A stretch of 64,000 nt of DNA from Xestospongia muta (Eukaryota; Porifera; Demospongiae; Haplosclerida; Petrosiidae): NCBI GenBank assembly GCA_963693285.1, contig OY848917.1:23318245-23382244 (forward strand), in the 5' to 3' direction. The notes under the pieces were generated by a model. The model ran no database searches. It saw only the letters and a list, made by a program, of their open reading frames with translations, and was not told the origin of the DNA. Shown here one piece after another: positions 49,002 through 60,434 of the stretch. The position numbers and the translations under genes were made by a program. Position 1 is the stretch's first letter. Each line of letters starts with the position of its first letter.

Positions 49002-49797
49002 TTAAGGACAAACACTTTTGACACAAATAGAATCTGTAGGTGGAGGAGGTTTAGTGGTTATAGGACGACATGAGCAAACATTTGGAGCATCTGGTTCACC
49101 CTTTTTACATTTTTGACTGTCATTACCTTGTATTACCATGCCACCTATGTCACCTATATTGCCTTTTGGGCCTACTAGACGGACTGGACCCTACTCACCT
49201 GTTTGCCTTACTTATCCTTTTGGTGCTGCCTGTCTCATTCTACCTTTTGGACCTTTTGATCCTATTTCACCTGTTAGGTTGATTGATCCCATAACACCTT
49301 CGATACCAAGTAGACCTATTCTTCCCTTTTGTCCTGGTGGACTTTGAAGACCTATCAATCCATTTAGACTATTATGGCCATCTTTACCTGGTGGGCCCAG
49401 AGAGCTTTTGTCACCTTTAGGGTCTGGTAAGTCCCATTTCTCCCTTTGGGTAAATTGATTCATAAAAACCAGTGGTACCGTTAGCATCAATGATATCATA
49501 TGAACATGGTTCACCTTGAGGACCTGGGACATCAATATCACCTTTTATACCTTGAGAACCTGGGACACCAGTATCATCTTGAAGACCTTTTTGGCTGGTA
49601 ACACATTTGATGCCTTGAATACCATGTCTGCCATGGTGTCCTTTTCTCTTTCTGACTCTTTATACAAGTAGTACATGAACCTAAGTTCTTAATAAAATAT
49701 AAATTGTATTAACCACACTGCACTCAGCTTGTGCATTTACTACACTACAAGAACTCAACCAATATAATGACGAAATGATTTTCAGTAGCTTTGTCAT
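49002..49797 (-). pseudogene. Short-chain collagen gene, copy 2
   Basis: Exon 1 from ATG 49797 is a signal peptide (MTKLLKIISSLYWLSSCSVV). The donor seen in copy 1 (GTGAGT) is CTGAGT here, so normal splicing is lost unless a later GTTAAT is used. Exon 2 (49680 down) reads HGRHGIQGIKC, VPGSQGIKGDIDVPGPQGEP, CSYDIIDANGTTGFYESIYP, a frame change near 49432, then SSLGPPGKDGHNSLNGLIGL, INLTGEIGSKGPKGRM, a TAA at about 49207, another stop, GNIGDIGGM and a tail CSCRPITTKPPPPTDSICVK ending SVCP. The tail matches the Pro/Thr-rich tails of the cysteine-rich genes. Confidence 0.65.
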
Positions 49798-50835
49798 CCA
49801 TTCAAAATTGTTATGCTTCTGATAGGGCTAATCTATCAGATATAATGATGAAATATTTGTGTCTAATATCTGCACACGTACATAATGTGTAGTATTTAAT
49901 TTCAGAAAACCAAAAGACAAGCCAGAAATGAATCCTTATAATGTGGTTTTCCTTATGACAACAACATTATGTACTATTAAAATAATCTTAGGATGATTTT
50001 TACAATTATAATCTTGTTGGCTTTTGCTAACTTAACAAACTAATTAATGTCCACTGCTTATTTCAAACAATTATGGAACAACTTATAGTATTTTTTATAA
50101 TGGATCAATTAAATTAATCATGTTTTTGAATATCACAGTAAAATTTAGCCAATGTTTGATTTGTTCCTTCTTTATTACTCAAAAGTTAAGATATCATGGC
50201 AGCACATTTGCAGTTAACACATATTTATCAACTTTTATAAGTTTCAGTTTGAGAACTTTACAATAAAATTTAGTAGCTAGTTTTAAAAATGCTTTGTTTG
50301 CAAAGTAAGGAATGTAAATGTTCAAAAACCTACAAAACATTTGTGATTGAACGTCTATGAAGAAATCCAAATAATTCTGTCACAATTATCACTATTTTTT
50401 CAATGTCTTACTCACTAGATTTTTTTAACTACACATACACTATATAGAGCTAATAATTTCTTCATAATTACTTCACAGACTCTGAAACTGTTGATTCTTA
50501 AATGTTGGCTCATTTTATCATACGTATAACAATGTAAGTACATGCACAAATCAAAGAGTAAGAAAATATTGACAAAAGTACATATTGATGACAGTACATG
50601 TAGTTTATGACCAGGGCGTTTTCATGAGCTCAAGGGAATGTGTGGCAAAGGCAGGACAACAATAAATTTTATTGCCATTTTTATATAGACACAAAATCAA
50701 AACTTCATATCTTTGACAAGTAGTACACACCTTCCAGCAAGTTCTTCATCTTTTTAAAGTAGTTCTATAGTTATGCCTACATCTGTTACTCCAGATAAAT
50801 GAGTACTATTAAATATATATTATGAAAACATACAG

Positions 50836-52371
50836 GAGTTCATTGAAGAGCTAGAGATTTATATTGTTTGTCTGTCAAGCTCTTCAGCATCGGACCAAGT
50901 GGCTACTATTGCTGATCGAATTGATTGCTTGTTAGATCTGCAACAGCCCATTAAATTGACCAAAGGTATACCTGTACATGACAAACTTAAATTGTCTATT
51001 GGTGACCATCCCGCCGAAGCCTTTAAAAGAGGTTCTCGAATTGGAGGAAATTTCAAATGTAGTAGTTGTGGCTGTTTGAGTTCACGTATGAATGATGTGG
51101 CTCATGTCTTTAGTTGCCATTGGCGTTCATTAGAAGATTTGCAGAAGTTGGTTCTTCAAAGGAAGTTTGAATGGAAAGCAAGTGTTCTGAAACCTTTTGA
51201 TAGGTTGAGCAAACAGAATTTATTGGAAGAACTTCGAAGAAGGGGTGTACTTGATGTACTTGGGAGTAAGAAAGAACTTCTTTCCAAATTGCAGTCAATT
51301 TTAATGGAAGTACAGTGGGTGACTACTATTTTGATCACTAACCCTTCACAAAAATTGGGTGATTTAAATCTTCAAGATTATACACGATTTTAGATTGCGA
51401 GCCTCTTCGTGATTTGAAAGGACATCTATTAAACCTTCTTACAGAATTACCTCACATTCTCGACAAGCCAGCAAAACCAGCTTGTGACTATCTTTTGAAA
51501 CATATACTCTTTTCAAAGAGAGAGAATGGCTTCTCAGGCTCAGATTTGCGAGTTGCGTTTATTGAAACTTATAAGCTTCTCTTTCACCAAAACGTACCTC
51601 TTGATGTTAAAATTCTACTGTCAACAGCTGTTAAAGTATCAGAAATCCTTTATTCAGGCGATGACAAAGCTACTCCAAAGTCTATTTTACAGCTTCATAA
51701 CTGTATGTGGGTACATCATGAACTATGTAAGGATCTTTTCGTGAAATTACATATCAAAAACTGTTTGGTGCCTATCTGCATTCCTTACTTGCTCATGCAC
51801 CTCGGCAATATGAAATTATTTGTCTCCGTTCAGTCAACACCGAAAATCAAGAGCGTATGTTTCAACAGGCAAAGAAAACAGCTACTAATACTACGAACAG
51901 ACGACCTGAAAACGTAATACCATCTGTGATGCTAAGAATTCAAGCTAAGCAGCTTTCAGGAAAACTTTCTACCATGTTCAGATCTTCTGAACCATTCACA
52001 TTGATCTCAACTAAAGAGTAGTCGAAAAAACAGAATTTTCCAAAGTAGTTAGTAAGCACGCCCTTGCTGTACAGAGAGTCTTGGGAGACACTAACGATGT
52101 CATATTGTATGACCAAGTACATACAAAATTCAAGTCATCATCAAATAAACCAACAAAAAGGGATGAAATCAACTATAAAGACATTTTGGCACATTTGCAG
52201 CTGCTAGTAGTTCAGAAGAGAACTGTTGTGACAGAATCGTTGAAGCAATTTGAAAATGACTTCTATGGTAAGCACAATATAGTGTCTACTAACGACCCCC
52301 AATATCTAGAACTCTGTAGAGAACTAAAGTATATTAAAAAACTACTTAGAATGTGGAAAATAACTATTTAA
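50836..52371 (+). pseudogene. SAP-domain mobile-element-like protein, copy 1
   Basis: Frames in order: EFIEELEIYIVCLSSSSASD, DKLKLSIGDHPAEAFKRGSR, a zinc-like CSSCGCLSSRMNDVAHVFSC, then a SAP motif (RLSKQNLLEELRRRGVLDVL, GSKKELLSKLQSIL). A 1-base shift at 51390 (LDCEPLRDLKGHLLNLLTEL lies across it), then YLLKHILFSK, ILQLHNCMWVHHELCKDLF, another shift near 51755, FGAYLHSLLAHAPRQYEIIC, QERMFQQAKKTATNTTNRRP, and after a deletion at about 51985 a C-terminal part (DVILYDQVHTKF, YKDILAHLQLLVVQKRTVVT, KYIKKLLRMWKI). I know this layout from repetitive uncharacterised proteins of cnidarians and sponges; enzymatic role unknown. SAP motifs bind AT-rich DNA. Dead copy. Confidence 0.6.
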
Positions 52372-52605
52372 AAACTTATTTTTTCCTATTTTCAATAGGG
52401 TAAAATGATACTTAAATTTGCCATGCATTAACCATTGACAGTATACATGAAACTAAATGGGGATAATTAGGGTTATGTTACTATAGCAAATGGGGCCCTG
52501 CTCCTAGTACATTGTGTTAATCAGTGTTACTCACACTATTTTTGAACCCATGCTGTAACATACCGGTGATGGACAAATACTTAGTTGAAGTCTATTATCC
52601 TAGTG

Positions 52606-52760
52606 TTAACAAAAAAAATGATGAGTAGTATAATGTGTGCATAATATACAATACATTAAAGAGGGTTTAATCGAAGTCAAAGTTAAGGAACCTTTTTCTT
52701 TGCAACATGTTGGAGGAATTGTATAATATGTAGGTTTGGTAGAAGGAGGAGGAGCTGTTA
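52606..52760 (-). pseudogene. Pro/Thr tail exon fragment (cysteine-rich/collagen family)
   Basis: Reads VITAPPPSTKPTYYTIPPTC, CKEKGSLTLTSIKPSLMYCI. The 3' part matches the flank after the other tail exons (SIKPSLLYCILCTFI). It is fused at about 52755 to C2CD3-like intron sequence, with no other exons. Confidence 0.45.
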
Positions 52761-53221
52761 TGACTATATATAATGGGTGTTGAATATTGACCACATCAAA
52801 TGTTTTTTCTTAATAATTTATTAAATATTGTAGTACATGTATTACTGTACAGTGTATATGTAAAGATAAATATATAGCAGAGCTCACAGAATACATAAAA
52901 CTTTAAAATTTGCCTATTATAACCAAATAAACATGATAATTTATATGAGTGTGGAGTATTTATCAACAATGTATTAATATTAATAATTCAATAAATTTAT
53001 TATAAAAAACCCTTTGATAAGGTGAAATGGTTGTGGTAGATAAGTGGGTCATGATCTTAATAAGTTATAGTCTTCTTCCTGGATTGTCATGTGGTTACAT
53101 AATAACCTTCACTTCCTCTTGGTCTTTACATAAGCACATAATGTTGTTTAATTACAACTGTCATAATTATGTACAGTGTACATGATTGTAGAACAAGCAT
53201 TTTCACATATTTTAGTTAAAT

Positions 53222-53945
53222 ATATCATTGTCTTCATAGGATTATATGAGAGCAATTACCAAGTTATTTTCTTCCAGAGGAGGAACTGGGTGACAAATTA
53301 AGAGCCCTTTGTCTATTAGCTCTCTCTCGTTCTTCACCACGAATACTATCAGAGCTAATTCCTCCTACCACTAATGACACGAGAACAAATGGATCACCTG
53401 ATAACGAAAGAGAAAGTGACAAAAGAACTTATCCTTGTATAACTATATACCTCTGAAAAAGATCGACTGCATCGTATATTTTATTATAAAAATAATTGTC
53501 AATGATTGTTGTATAGATCTCATGTACAATATATATTCCGAAAATACTCAGTTTACTTATTATTAGAAAAAAAAATTATATAGTCATGATCAGGTTTATC
53601 TGGGCTGGTTAGGTGTCTGTCTGGATCCGAAAAGGAGCTCATACAATAATTAATAACATATGTTCTTTAATGTTTTAAATTAGTACTAATTATTGAGACA
53701 ATGTATAATGTACTTACATGGAAATTGATATTAACCTGTCTTTATAAGTTTGTGTGATCAACTAGGAATCAACTTTGGAATTAATGGGAAACACACGAGA
53801 ACAAATAGATGACACGAGAACAAATGACACGAGAACAAATAGATCACTTGATAAGGAAAGAGAAAGTGACAAAAGAACTTATCATTGTATAACTACCTCT
53901 GAAAAGATCGTCTGCATCGTATATTTTATTATAAAGATAATTAAT
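53222..53945 (+). pseudogene. Two further copies of the C2CD3-like last exon
   Basis: 53250-53510 reads QLPSYFLPEEELGDKLRALC but has 4 extra bases (ATAT) in the ITTSEK region and ends out of frame. 53797-53945 is a 5'-truncated copy, with GACACGAGAACAAAT reiterated about three times and one A lost in GAAAAAGATC. Neither is functional. Confidence 0.6.
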
Positions 53946-55394
53946 AATATATGCTCATTAATGTTTTAAATTAGTACTAATTATCGAGACAATGTATAAT
54001 ATACTTATATGGAAATTGATATTAACCTGTCTAATGAAGCCATGTTTATAAGTTTGTGTGATCAACTAGGAATCAACTTTGGAATTAAGGGGAAACACCA
54101 TTGGTACAAGTATTAGTTTTTGTCAAAAGTCTTAGCTATGTTTCAATTGTAAGTAAGCAGATAAGATGTTATAGGCCACTAACTGCCTGCTTCAATGATT
54201 TTCCACACTGCTTTCATGACTTCATAAAAGATTCACTAGAGGATTAGACTCAAACAATTCAAGTAATGAATTTAGAGATTGTGTGGGATTTTGATTTTTT
54301 TAAAATGTTTTTTTCTTTTGAGCTGGAATGACTAGAACAAAGTATGATTGAGGACTGTAGAGATTGTAAATGATCATGAGGCTTGATAAAGGTTAAAACA
54401 GGAAGACAAAGATAAATGCTTTGTTATAGAAGAGTCCATAAAATCATAAACCAATAATTTTGTTTTACATAACAACACAAGTGTAGTGGATAAGGTTTCA
54501 AGCAGATTTAATATTCAGAACTATACATGTATGTATTATACATAATTAAATAAACTATCTTCATGATGTCAGAGTGGATATTAGGTGTTATATTAAAATT
54601 ATACTTATCTACTCTTCATTTGATGACCAGCCAACACTGCCATGATATTATGGATCTTTTGATTACTAAGCTATCTCATTGAACTGTATGTATGACTGCA
54701 ACTTAGCATTACTTCTTCACAATTTAAGCCTTAATTATTTTAGTTTCAATGTATTTATATATATAATCTATTATAGTGCCATAACATTACTTATAAATCC
54801 AAAAAACAAATTGCATTGAAATATAGAAAATAATGGATTAGCTGAAAATAATTATTTCAATAAAAATGACTATTAAAAATAAACAATGTTTATTTGTAAA
54901 AATCCAAGGTTTTTCCTTTAGAATTTGCCCAAATAAAGTCACATTTGTCTTTGCCTTTGCTCAGTATCTCTTCCAATATGATACAGTCTGGTTCAATAAA
55001 CACAAGTAAAAGTATTCCAAGAATCCTTGTATGTCTCATCCCAGTACCTTTATTACGTTACAAATCCATTATTATACACTTAGTATTCTGAGAATTATTT
55101 GACCTGCTATTGACAACCATATAAGTTAATCAATAACACAAAATATTATGTTCATGTATCGTCTCTGAAACTGTTGATTCTAATTAACTGTTTGAACTAC
55201 ATCGTACATGACATATCAAAAATGTAAAGAATTCAAAAATATTTAATTGAAGTTTATCATCATTATATTAACCACAAATTAATGAATGATATAAATGTTC
55301 ATAATATGCAATACAATTAAGAGGGTTTAATTAAAGCTCAAGCTGGACAATTAGGACAAGTTGAGGGATCTGGTGGAAATGGAGCAGTTAGAGT
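53946..55394. other. Duplicated flank and AT-rich DNA, no gene
   Basis: 53960-54600 matches 46000-46640. 54640-54990 seems unique and AT-rich. 55005-55394 is unit sequence leading into the tail exon of the next cysteine-rich gene. Confidence 0.5.
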
Positions 55395-56047
55395 TTAAGT
55401 AGGAGGAGTATCTGTAGAACTATCAATATACAATTTATGTGTACTTTACTTAACACTAGCCAAACACTAGAGTTATAGCTAGCTTACTTTTTGGCCTTGT
55501 AAAAGTTTGCATTTAGTTTTTTCAAACCTCAATTTCTAAAAATGAAATTGGCATTTTCAAAACAATAATAAAATGATTTATTACTTATAGGTTAGGTTTA
55601 GTTATTTGCTTCAATTACAAATACACACATTTCACATGATACACTTACCGGCATTCTGGATAATTTGGATATCCATTACAACAAGCTCTAACTCTGGAAT
55701 ACACTATGGCATATTGACAACAAGTACAAGTATATAGGGTTATGTATCTAAAATATAACAAAACATGATAGTCTATTTCAGATGTCTAGTAAATACTTTT
55801 GACAAAAATATCTATCCCACGCTCCACATATAGAAGATGTAATAGAATTGTATGATATTTGACAGTATTTCTTACAAGTACCACGAGATGTCTGTCTGTA
55901 GCACCTATCAACACGCAAAAATAATATTGTATAATATAAATAAAATATTATATTGTCTTACAAATATATTGAGTCTCCACACTGAAGAAGTATGAGAAAT
56001 ACTATGAAATGTAGAGACAACATGCAGCAAATCCTTGACTGATTCAT
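55395..56047 (-). CDS. Secreted cysteine-rich protein, intact copy 5
   Basis: Exons 55962-56047, 55797-55904, 55649-55747 and 55395-55419 join in frame to 105 residues. Signal peptide MNQSRICCMLSLHFIVFLIL. Exon 2: CYRQTSRGTCKKYCQISYNS and CGAWDRYFC (Trp moved one place from the usual CGW); exon 3: YTCTCCQYAIVYSRVRACC and NGYPNYPEC before a GTAAGT donor; exon 4 gives STDTPPT and TAA. Exon 3 is almost identical to copy 2 while exon 2 is clearly different, which suggests gene conversion of exon 3 or selection for change in exon 2. The intron between exons 3 and 4 is only 229 bp because unit sequence is deleted there. Confidence 0.72.
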
Positions 56048-56101
56048 TTTCTTGAATATACACTTACAATAATCTAAGTGCGTGTTTGATAGTGATATAT
56101 T

Positions 56102-56110
56102 CTTTTTATA
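56102..56110 (-). promoter_or_regulatory. TATA-like box of cysteine-rich gene copy 5
   Basis: Minus strand TATAAAAAG, 55-63 bases before the ATG. Confidence 0.5.
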
Positions 56111-57005
56111 TCAATACATCATGGTAGGTGTGTATAACACCCACTTATTGACTATTTATGACTGGAATAAACTAGATAAATGGATAGCTGAGAAATAAAT
56201 ATTTTGAATACTCACATAGTAAATAATTTTTTTCTAAAGTTTTTTGCCATTGATATTTAAAACATGTTGAGTATGTAAAGAAGACTGAATGTGTATGTAC
56301 CTGTAATATTATGTTAACGTAATGACACAGTCAATTAAGAATATTTGCCCACTATCTAATCAATTAAATAATATCAATGATATGTTTTCTATGGCTGTGG
56401 TGTTATGCAATGTTATGTTATATGATGATTTTTATTAGACAGATACTACCCAACACTACATTTACTCCTTAGTTTAGGAGATATTTTGTTTATTGCGCAT
56501 TATATAAGCTTGCCAATGAGGGAGTTTGTAAAAGATATCATTCAAGATCCTAAGTAAGATATCTTTTTAACAAAATCATGATATAACTTATTCATACTAA
56601 CCTGCCACTATTGCTTTATAAATTAGCACATACTATCAAACAACATTCTTTTAAATCATGAGTTGACAGATTTGTACTATGCATACTGACCTATTAACAA
56701 TGACAGAACCAATAAAGCCTGTCATAAGATTTGTATAAACCTGCTACAGTGCTGTTTATGAAGAGCAAACAAACTACTTAAGCTCTTAAGATTTACATTT
56801 TTAAATGTAAACCTGTTATGAACTAACACTTCATTCAAAATGTATTAGCTATCAATTTTATTGTGAGATGTGTGTGTGTGTGTGTGTGTGTATAACTCTT
56901 ACTTGTAGGCCAGTCATTGAGCATACAACTGCTTTTTATAATAAGTGGTCTTAAACAAGAAGCCACACACAATACAGTGTAGATATTGGCTTAGTAACTA
57001 CTTAG
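56111..57005. other. Unit flank, no gene
   Basis: Matches 38.1-39.1 kb. A (TG)n run lies at 56869-56891. No coding signal. Confidence 0.55.
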
Positions 57006-57109
57006 GTAAAGCTTATGTTGATCTATTACCATTACAATGTGGTCTATATACAATATGTGGATAGTATAATATTATTGATTTAACTGGCGATATTAAAGGA
57101 CAATTAAAG
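57006..57109 (+). pseudogene. Fifth copy of the C2CD3-like WYNIS exon
   Basis: 104 nt with acceptor TACTTAG and donor GTTATT. The Trp codon of CGWYN is TAG here. The next 1.2 kb repeats 585-1800. Confidence 0.65.
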
Positions 57110-57607
57110 GTTATTAGAAATCTTTATACTACTGCTGTTACCTCTAATATATACATGTAATGAACATGTATGCACATGTACATAGTCTGATGACATATGA
57201 GGCTCTGTTACAAATGTAGCATGTATGTGTAATGTATGCATTATTATAAACCTGTCTTATACAACAGTTGAGTCCATTCTACATGTATTATTGTTTATAG
57301 ATGTTTTCTTGTATACATAAGAGTACTTTATTTCTTTATGTTGCCATAGAGTTTAGTTCTCTATAAACTGTGCATACTTGTAAGCAGATAGTAATACACC
57401 ACATCATTGTGTGTCCATGTGCAGCTTCTAAAGTTAATTTTAAAGTTGTGAATTATCATTTCAGCCAAAAATGGATATTGTCTGGGTCACTGGGTGTACC
57501 ATGTTCAGGCTTGCACCAGAGTAGTTACCCTAACACCTAAAATACTGATGATATTGGTAATTTAAGATCATGCACAACTAATTTGTAACTTACATTGATT
57601 GATTGCT

Positions 57608-57717
57608 ATAGAATCTACAGTTCATGTAAGTTACTCACTATATAATTTGTTGTATGGTAACTATTACAAAGCAACAAATTATATAGTGAGTAATTCTCAT
57701 GAACTGTAGGTTCCATA
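57608..57717. repeat. Foldback FB2, copy 5
   Basis: Arms ACTCACTATATAATTTGTT and AACAAATTATATAGTGAGT are exact complements. Confidence 0.7.
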
Positions 57718-57825
57718 ACAGTCCATCTATGTTAGCTACGAATTAGTTGTTTAATAAGATATTGATTTTTACAGTGTACATGTACTGCAATAACTAATTG
57801 TACATTACATTAGTGGATTATATAT

Positions 57826-57942
57826 ATGGAATCTAGAACTCACGTGAATTACTCACTGTACAATTTGTTGGCATGTTGTACATATACTATTATGAAGTAA
57901 CAAATTATATAATGAGTAATTCACATGAATTCTAGATTCCAT
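57826..57942. repeat. Foldback FB1, copy 5
   Basis: 117 bp, ATGGAATCTAGAACTCACG to GAATTCTAGATTCCAT. Confidence 0.7.
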
Positions 57943-58334
57943 GTGTCGTTTTGCCAGATTTATAAACATTTGATCTCATCCCATTTGGTCTAACATAATG
58001 TGTTTTTGTCTTTGTTAGATAAAATGGAATTATACAAAATGGAATTAGGACTGACAGCTTTTGCCAATCATTATATATACATCCCTGTAGTTTATAAACA
58101 TGCAAACTCTCTCCAACTTCCTCATTGTAAACTTAGCTCTTTTCTTTACTTAAAATTGCACCCTTTTCCTATGAAAATCTGGGAGGCAGTTGACAAAGAA
58201 GTACTTTAGTGTAAAAGAGAAATAAGTAACCAACATGATCCCTAACAGTGTTTACACGCTATTATTGAGATCACGTGATTATGTGTAGGTGGAATAAAGG
58301 TTAAATTTCATCACAAAATAACAAAACCACGACT

Positions 58335-58728
58335 TTGACAGTCTAGGGGGAAGAAGGTGTTCAAGAGAAGGTTGGACCAAGTTAGAAAAGTTCTAACTCC
58401 TGCTGGGTAATCTGATTTAGACAACTATGGTCTTGTGTCAGCCATCTTTGATTCTGTCATGTATAATTCAGTACAGCAATAAAAGTTATTATCTAACATT
58501 ATCAACTTTGTAATTGAGATAACACGTGTTTGTACCTAGAGCTAACTATTATAGATGTTTTGCGTGGGTTGTTCAAATTGGTATGGCTACTATCTAGAAC
58601 GATTTCTAAGTTTGTGTATTGCCGCCATCTCACTCTTTGGTAGGCGTCACATTCTTCTGGGCAGCCCACCCTCCTTTTATAGTAGCAGGAATGTGCGGAG
58701 AGTGGTATTATAAACGACACATGCTCGT
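58335..58728 (+). other. About 395-bp insertion with a 3'-exon-like frame
   Basis: Compared with 1815-1835, extra sequence is inserted between ACCACGA and TTAAATTGATT. Its plus strand reads RGKKVFKRRLDQVRKVLTPA, a TAA at 58408, then DLDNYGLVSAIFDSVMYNSV, QQ and TAA at 58480, with AATAAA right at that stop. It looks like the terminal exon and poly(A) signal of some gene with one nonsense change. The right part (58500-58725) is GC-richer and of unknown nature. Not recognised. Confidence 0.35.
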
Positions 58729-60434
58729 TTAAATTGATTATTTAAATTATGAGTCAAGCACTTTATGAGCAACAAACAAATATGCTACATACACAAATGT
58801 ACAATGTTGCCCACTTGTCATGAGGTGGTTATTCAATACATTTCATCAAAATAGGTCAATCTATTTGACTGCTAGACAGATAGAGTATAATAGTTAGTAT
58901 TACATGTGTGCCACTTTTGTTCTAGGCATCCTAATACTAGGATAAAATACTTCAGAAACTACATATAAATGTACATGTATGTAACAAAGCTACGTTTCAT
59001 AGGACTACCGGGTATGACAGTGGATGGTTGATTTATTATAAGATTCCTGTGTTTGTAAAAGTCAGACTTACCTTAATTTGTAGAGCATCCACTACTTAAT
59101 ATTCACATTGAACTCACATATACCTTCAAAAGTCCACCTATAGGTACATTTTATTAATATATCGGAGTATCCTAGTATGTCCCATCCCAGTACCTATATT
59201 ACATTACAAATACATCATGGTAGGTGTGTAAGATATCTTTTAAACAAAATTATAATATAACTTATTAATACTAACCTGCCACTATTGCTCCATAAATTAG
59301 CACATACTATCAAACAACATTCTTTTAAATCATGAGTTGACAGATTTGTACTATGCATACGGACCTATTAACAATGACAGAACCAATAAAGCCTGTCATA
59401 AGATTTGTATAAACCTGCTACTGTGCTGTTTCTGAAAAGCAAACAAACTACTTAAGCTCTCAAGATTTACATCTTTAAATGTAACCTGTTATGAGCTAAC
59501 ACCCTATTCAAAATGTATTAGCTATGAATCTCATTATGAGATGTGTGTGTGTGTGTGTGTGTGTGTAACCCTTACTTGTAGGCCAGTCACTGAGCATACA
59601 ACTGCTTTTTATAATGAGTGGTCTTAAACAAGAATTAATTAATTTAATCATGTTTATGAATATCATAAAAAATGTAACCAATGTTTGATTTGTTCCTTCT
59701 TTATTACTCAAAATTTAGAATATCATGATAACATTTTTACAGAGTTAGCACTAAGACTAATCCTTGTAATGTGGTTTGTAGTGAGTAAACTAATTGAGAA
59801 ACATAATAAGATGGAGATAGATTGTATTTAGAAAACATGTTTCTGACTAGTAAATATATATATACAATGTATAGATAACAACACATGTTTGTTGTGTATA
59901 AAGAGTTAAGTACAGTAACCACATGTGTAAAAAAATGTGAATGGTATTTGATGTGTAATTTGATTAGAGATATTTCAAACATTAACCAACTCTGTCTAAA
60001 TACTGCTCTATATTAACATAATAGTGCTCGATACTTACATATATACCATTTCACAGTTTTATTCTTACTGTATCTGACTATTGGTGTAAATTTCATGTCA
60101 AACATCTACGACAATTGAGATGACAATGTATATAGATGGATTACTTAAATTATGAGTCAAGCACTTTACGAGCAACAAACAAATATGCTATGTAGTGTAC
60201 AATGTTGCCCACTTGTCATTAGGTGGTTTTTTATACATTTCATCAAAATAGGTCAATATATTTGACTGCTAGACAGATAGAGTGTAATAGTTATATTATA
60301 TATACTATCATACATGTCTAGTACTGCCACTTTTGTTTTAGGCATCCTAAATACTCGGATAAAATAGGGTTTAAAGCAGGAAGACAAAACATGTGCTTTG
60401 TTATAGAAGGTTGTTTTAACCAATGTATGGTTTC
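58729..60434. other. Unit sequence, no gene
   Basis: 58729-59220 repeats 1835-2330; 59220-59640 repeats 56.55-56.97 kb; 59640-60365 repeats 43.68-44.77 kb. A (TG)n run lies at 59542-59565. Junctions are abrupt. Confidence 0.55.

Larger units (their letters stand above)
47200..51040. repeat. Segmental duplication, copy 1 (partner 60435-63248)
   Basis: Same order of hairpin, collagen 3' flank, collagen gene, upstream flank and SAP-domain gene start as at 60.4-63.25 kb, at high identity. Copy 2 lacks the part from about 48480 to 49365. Confidence 0.85.
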
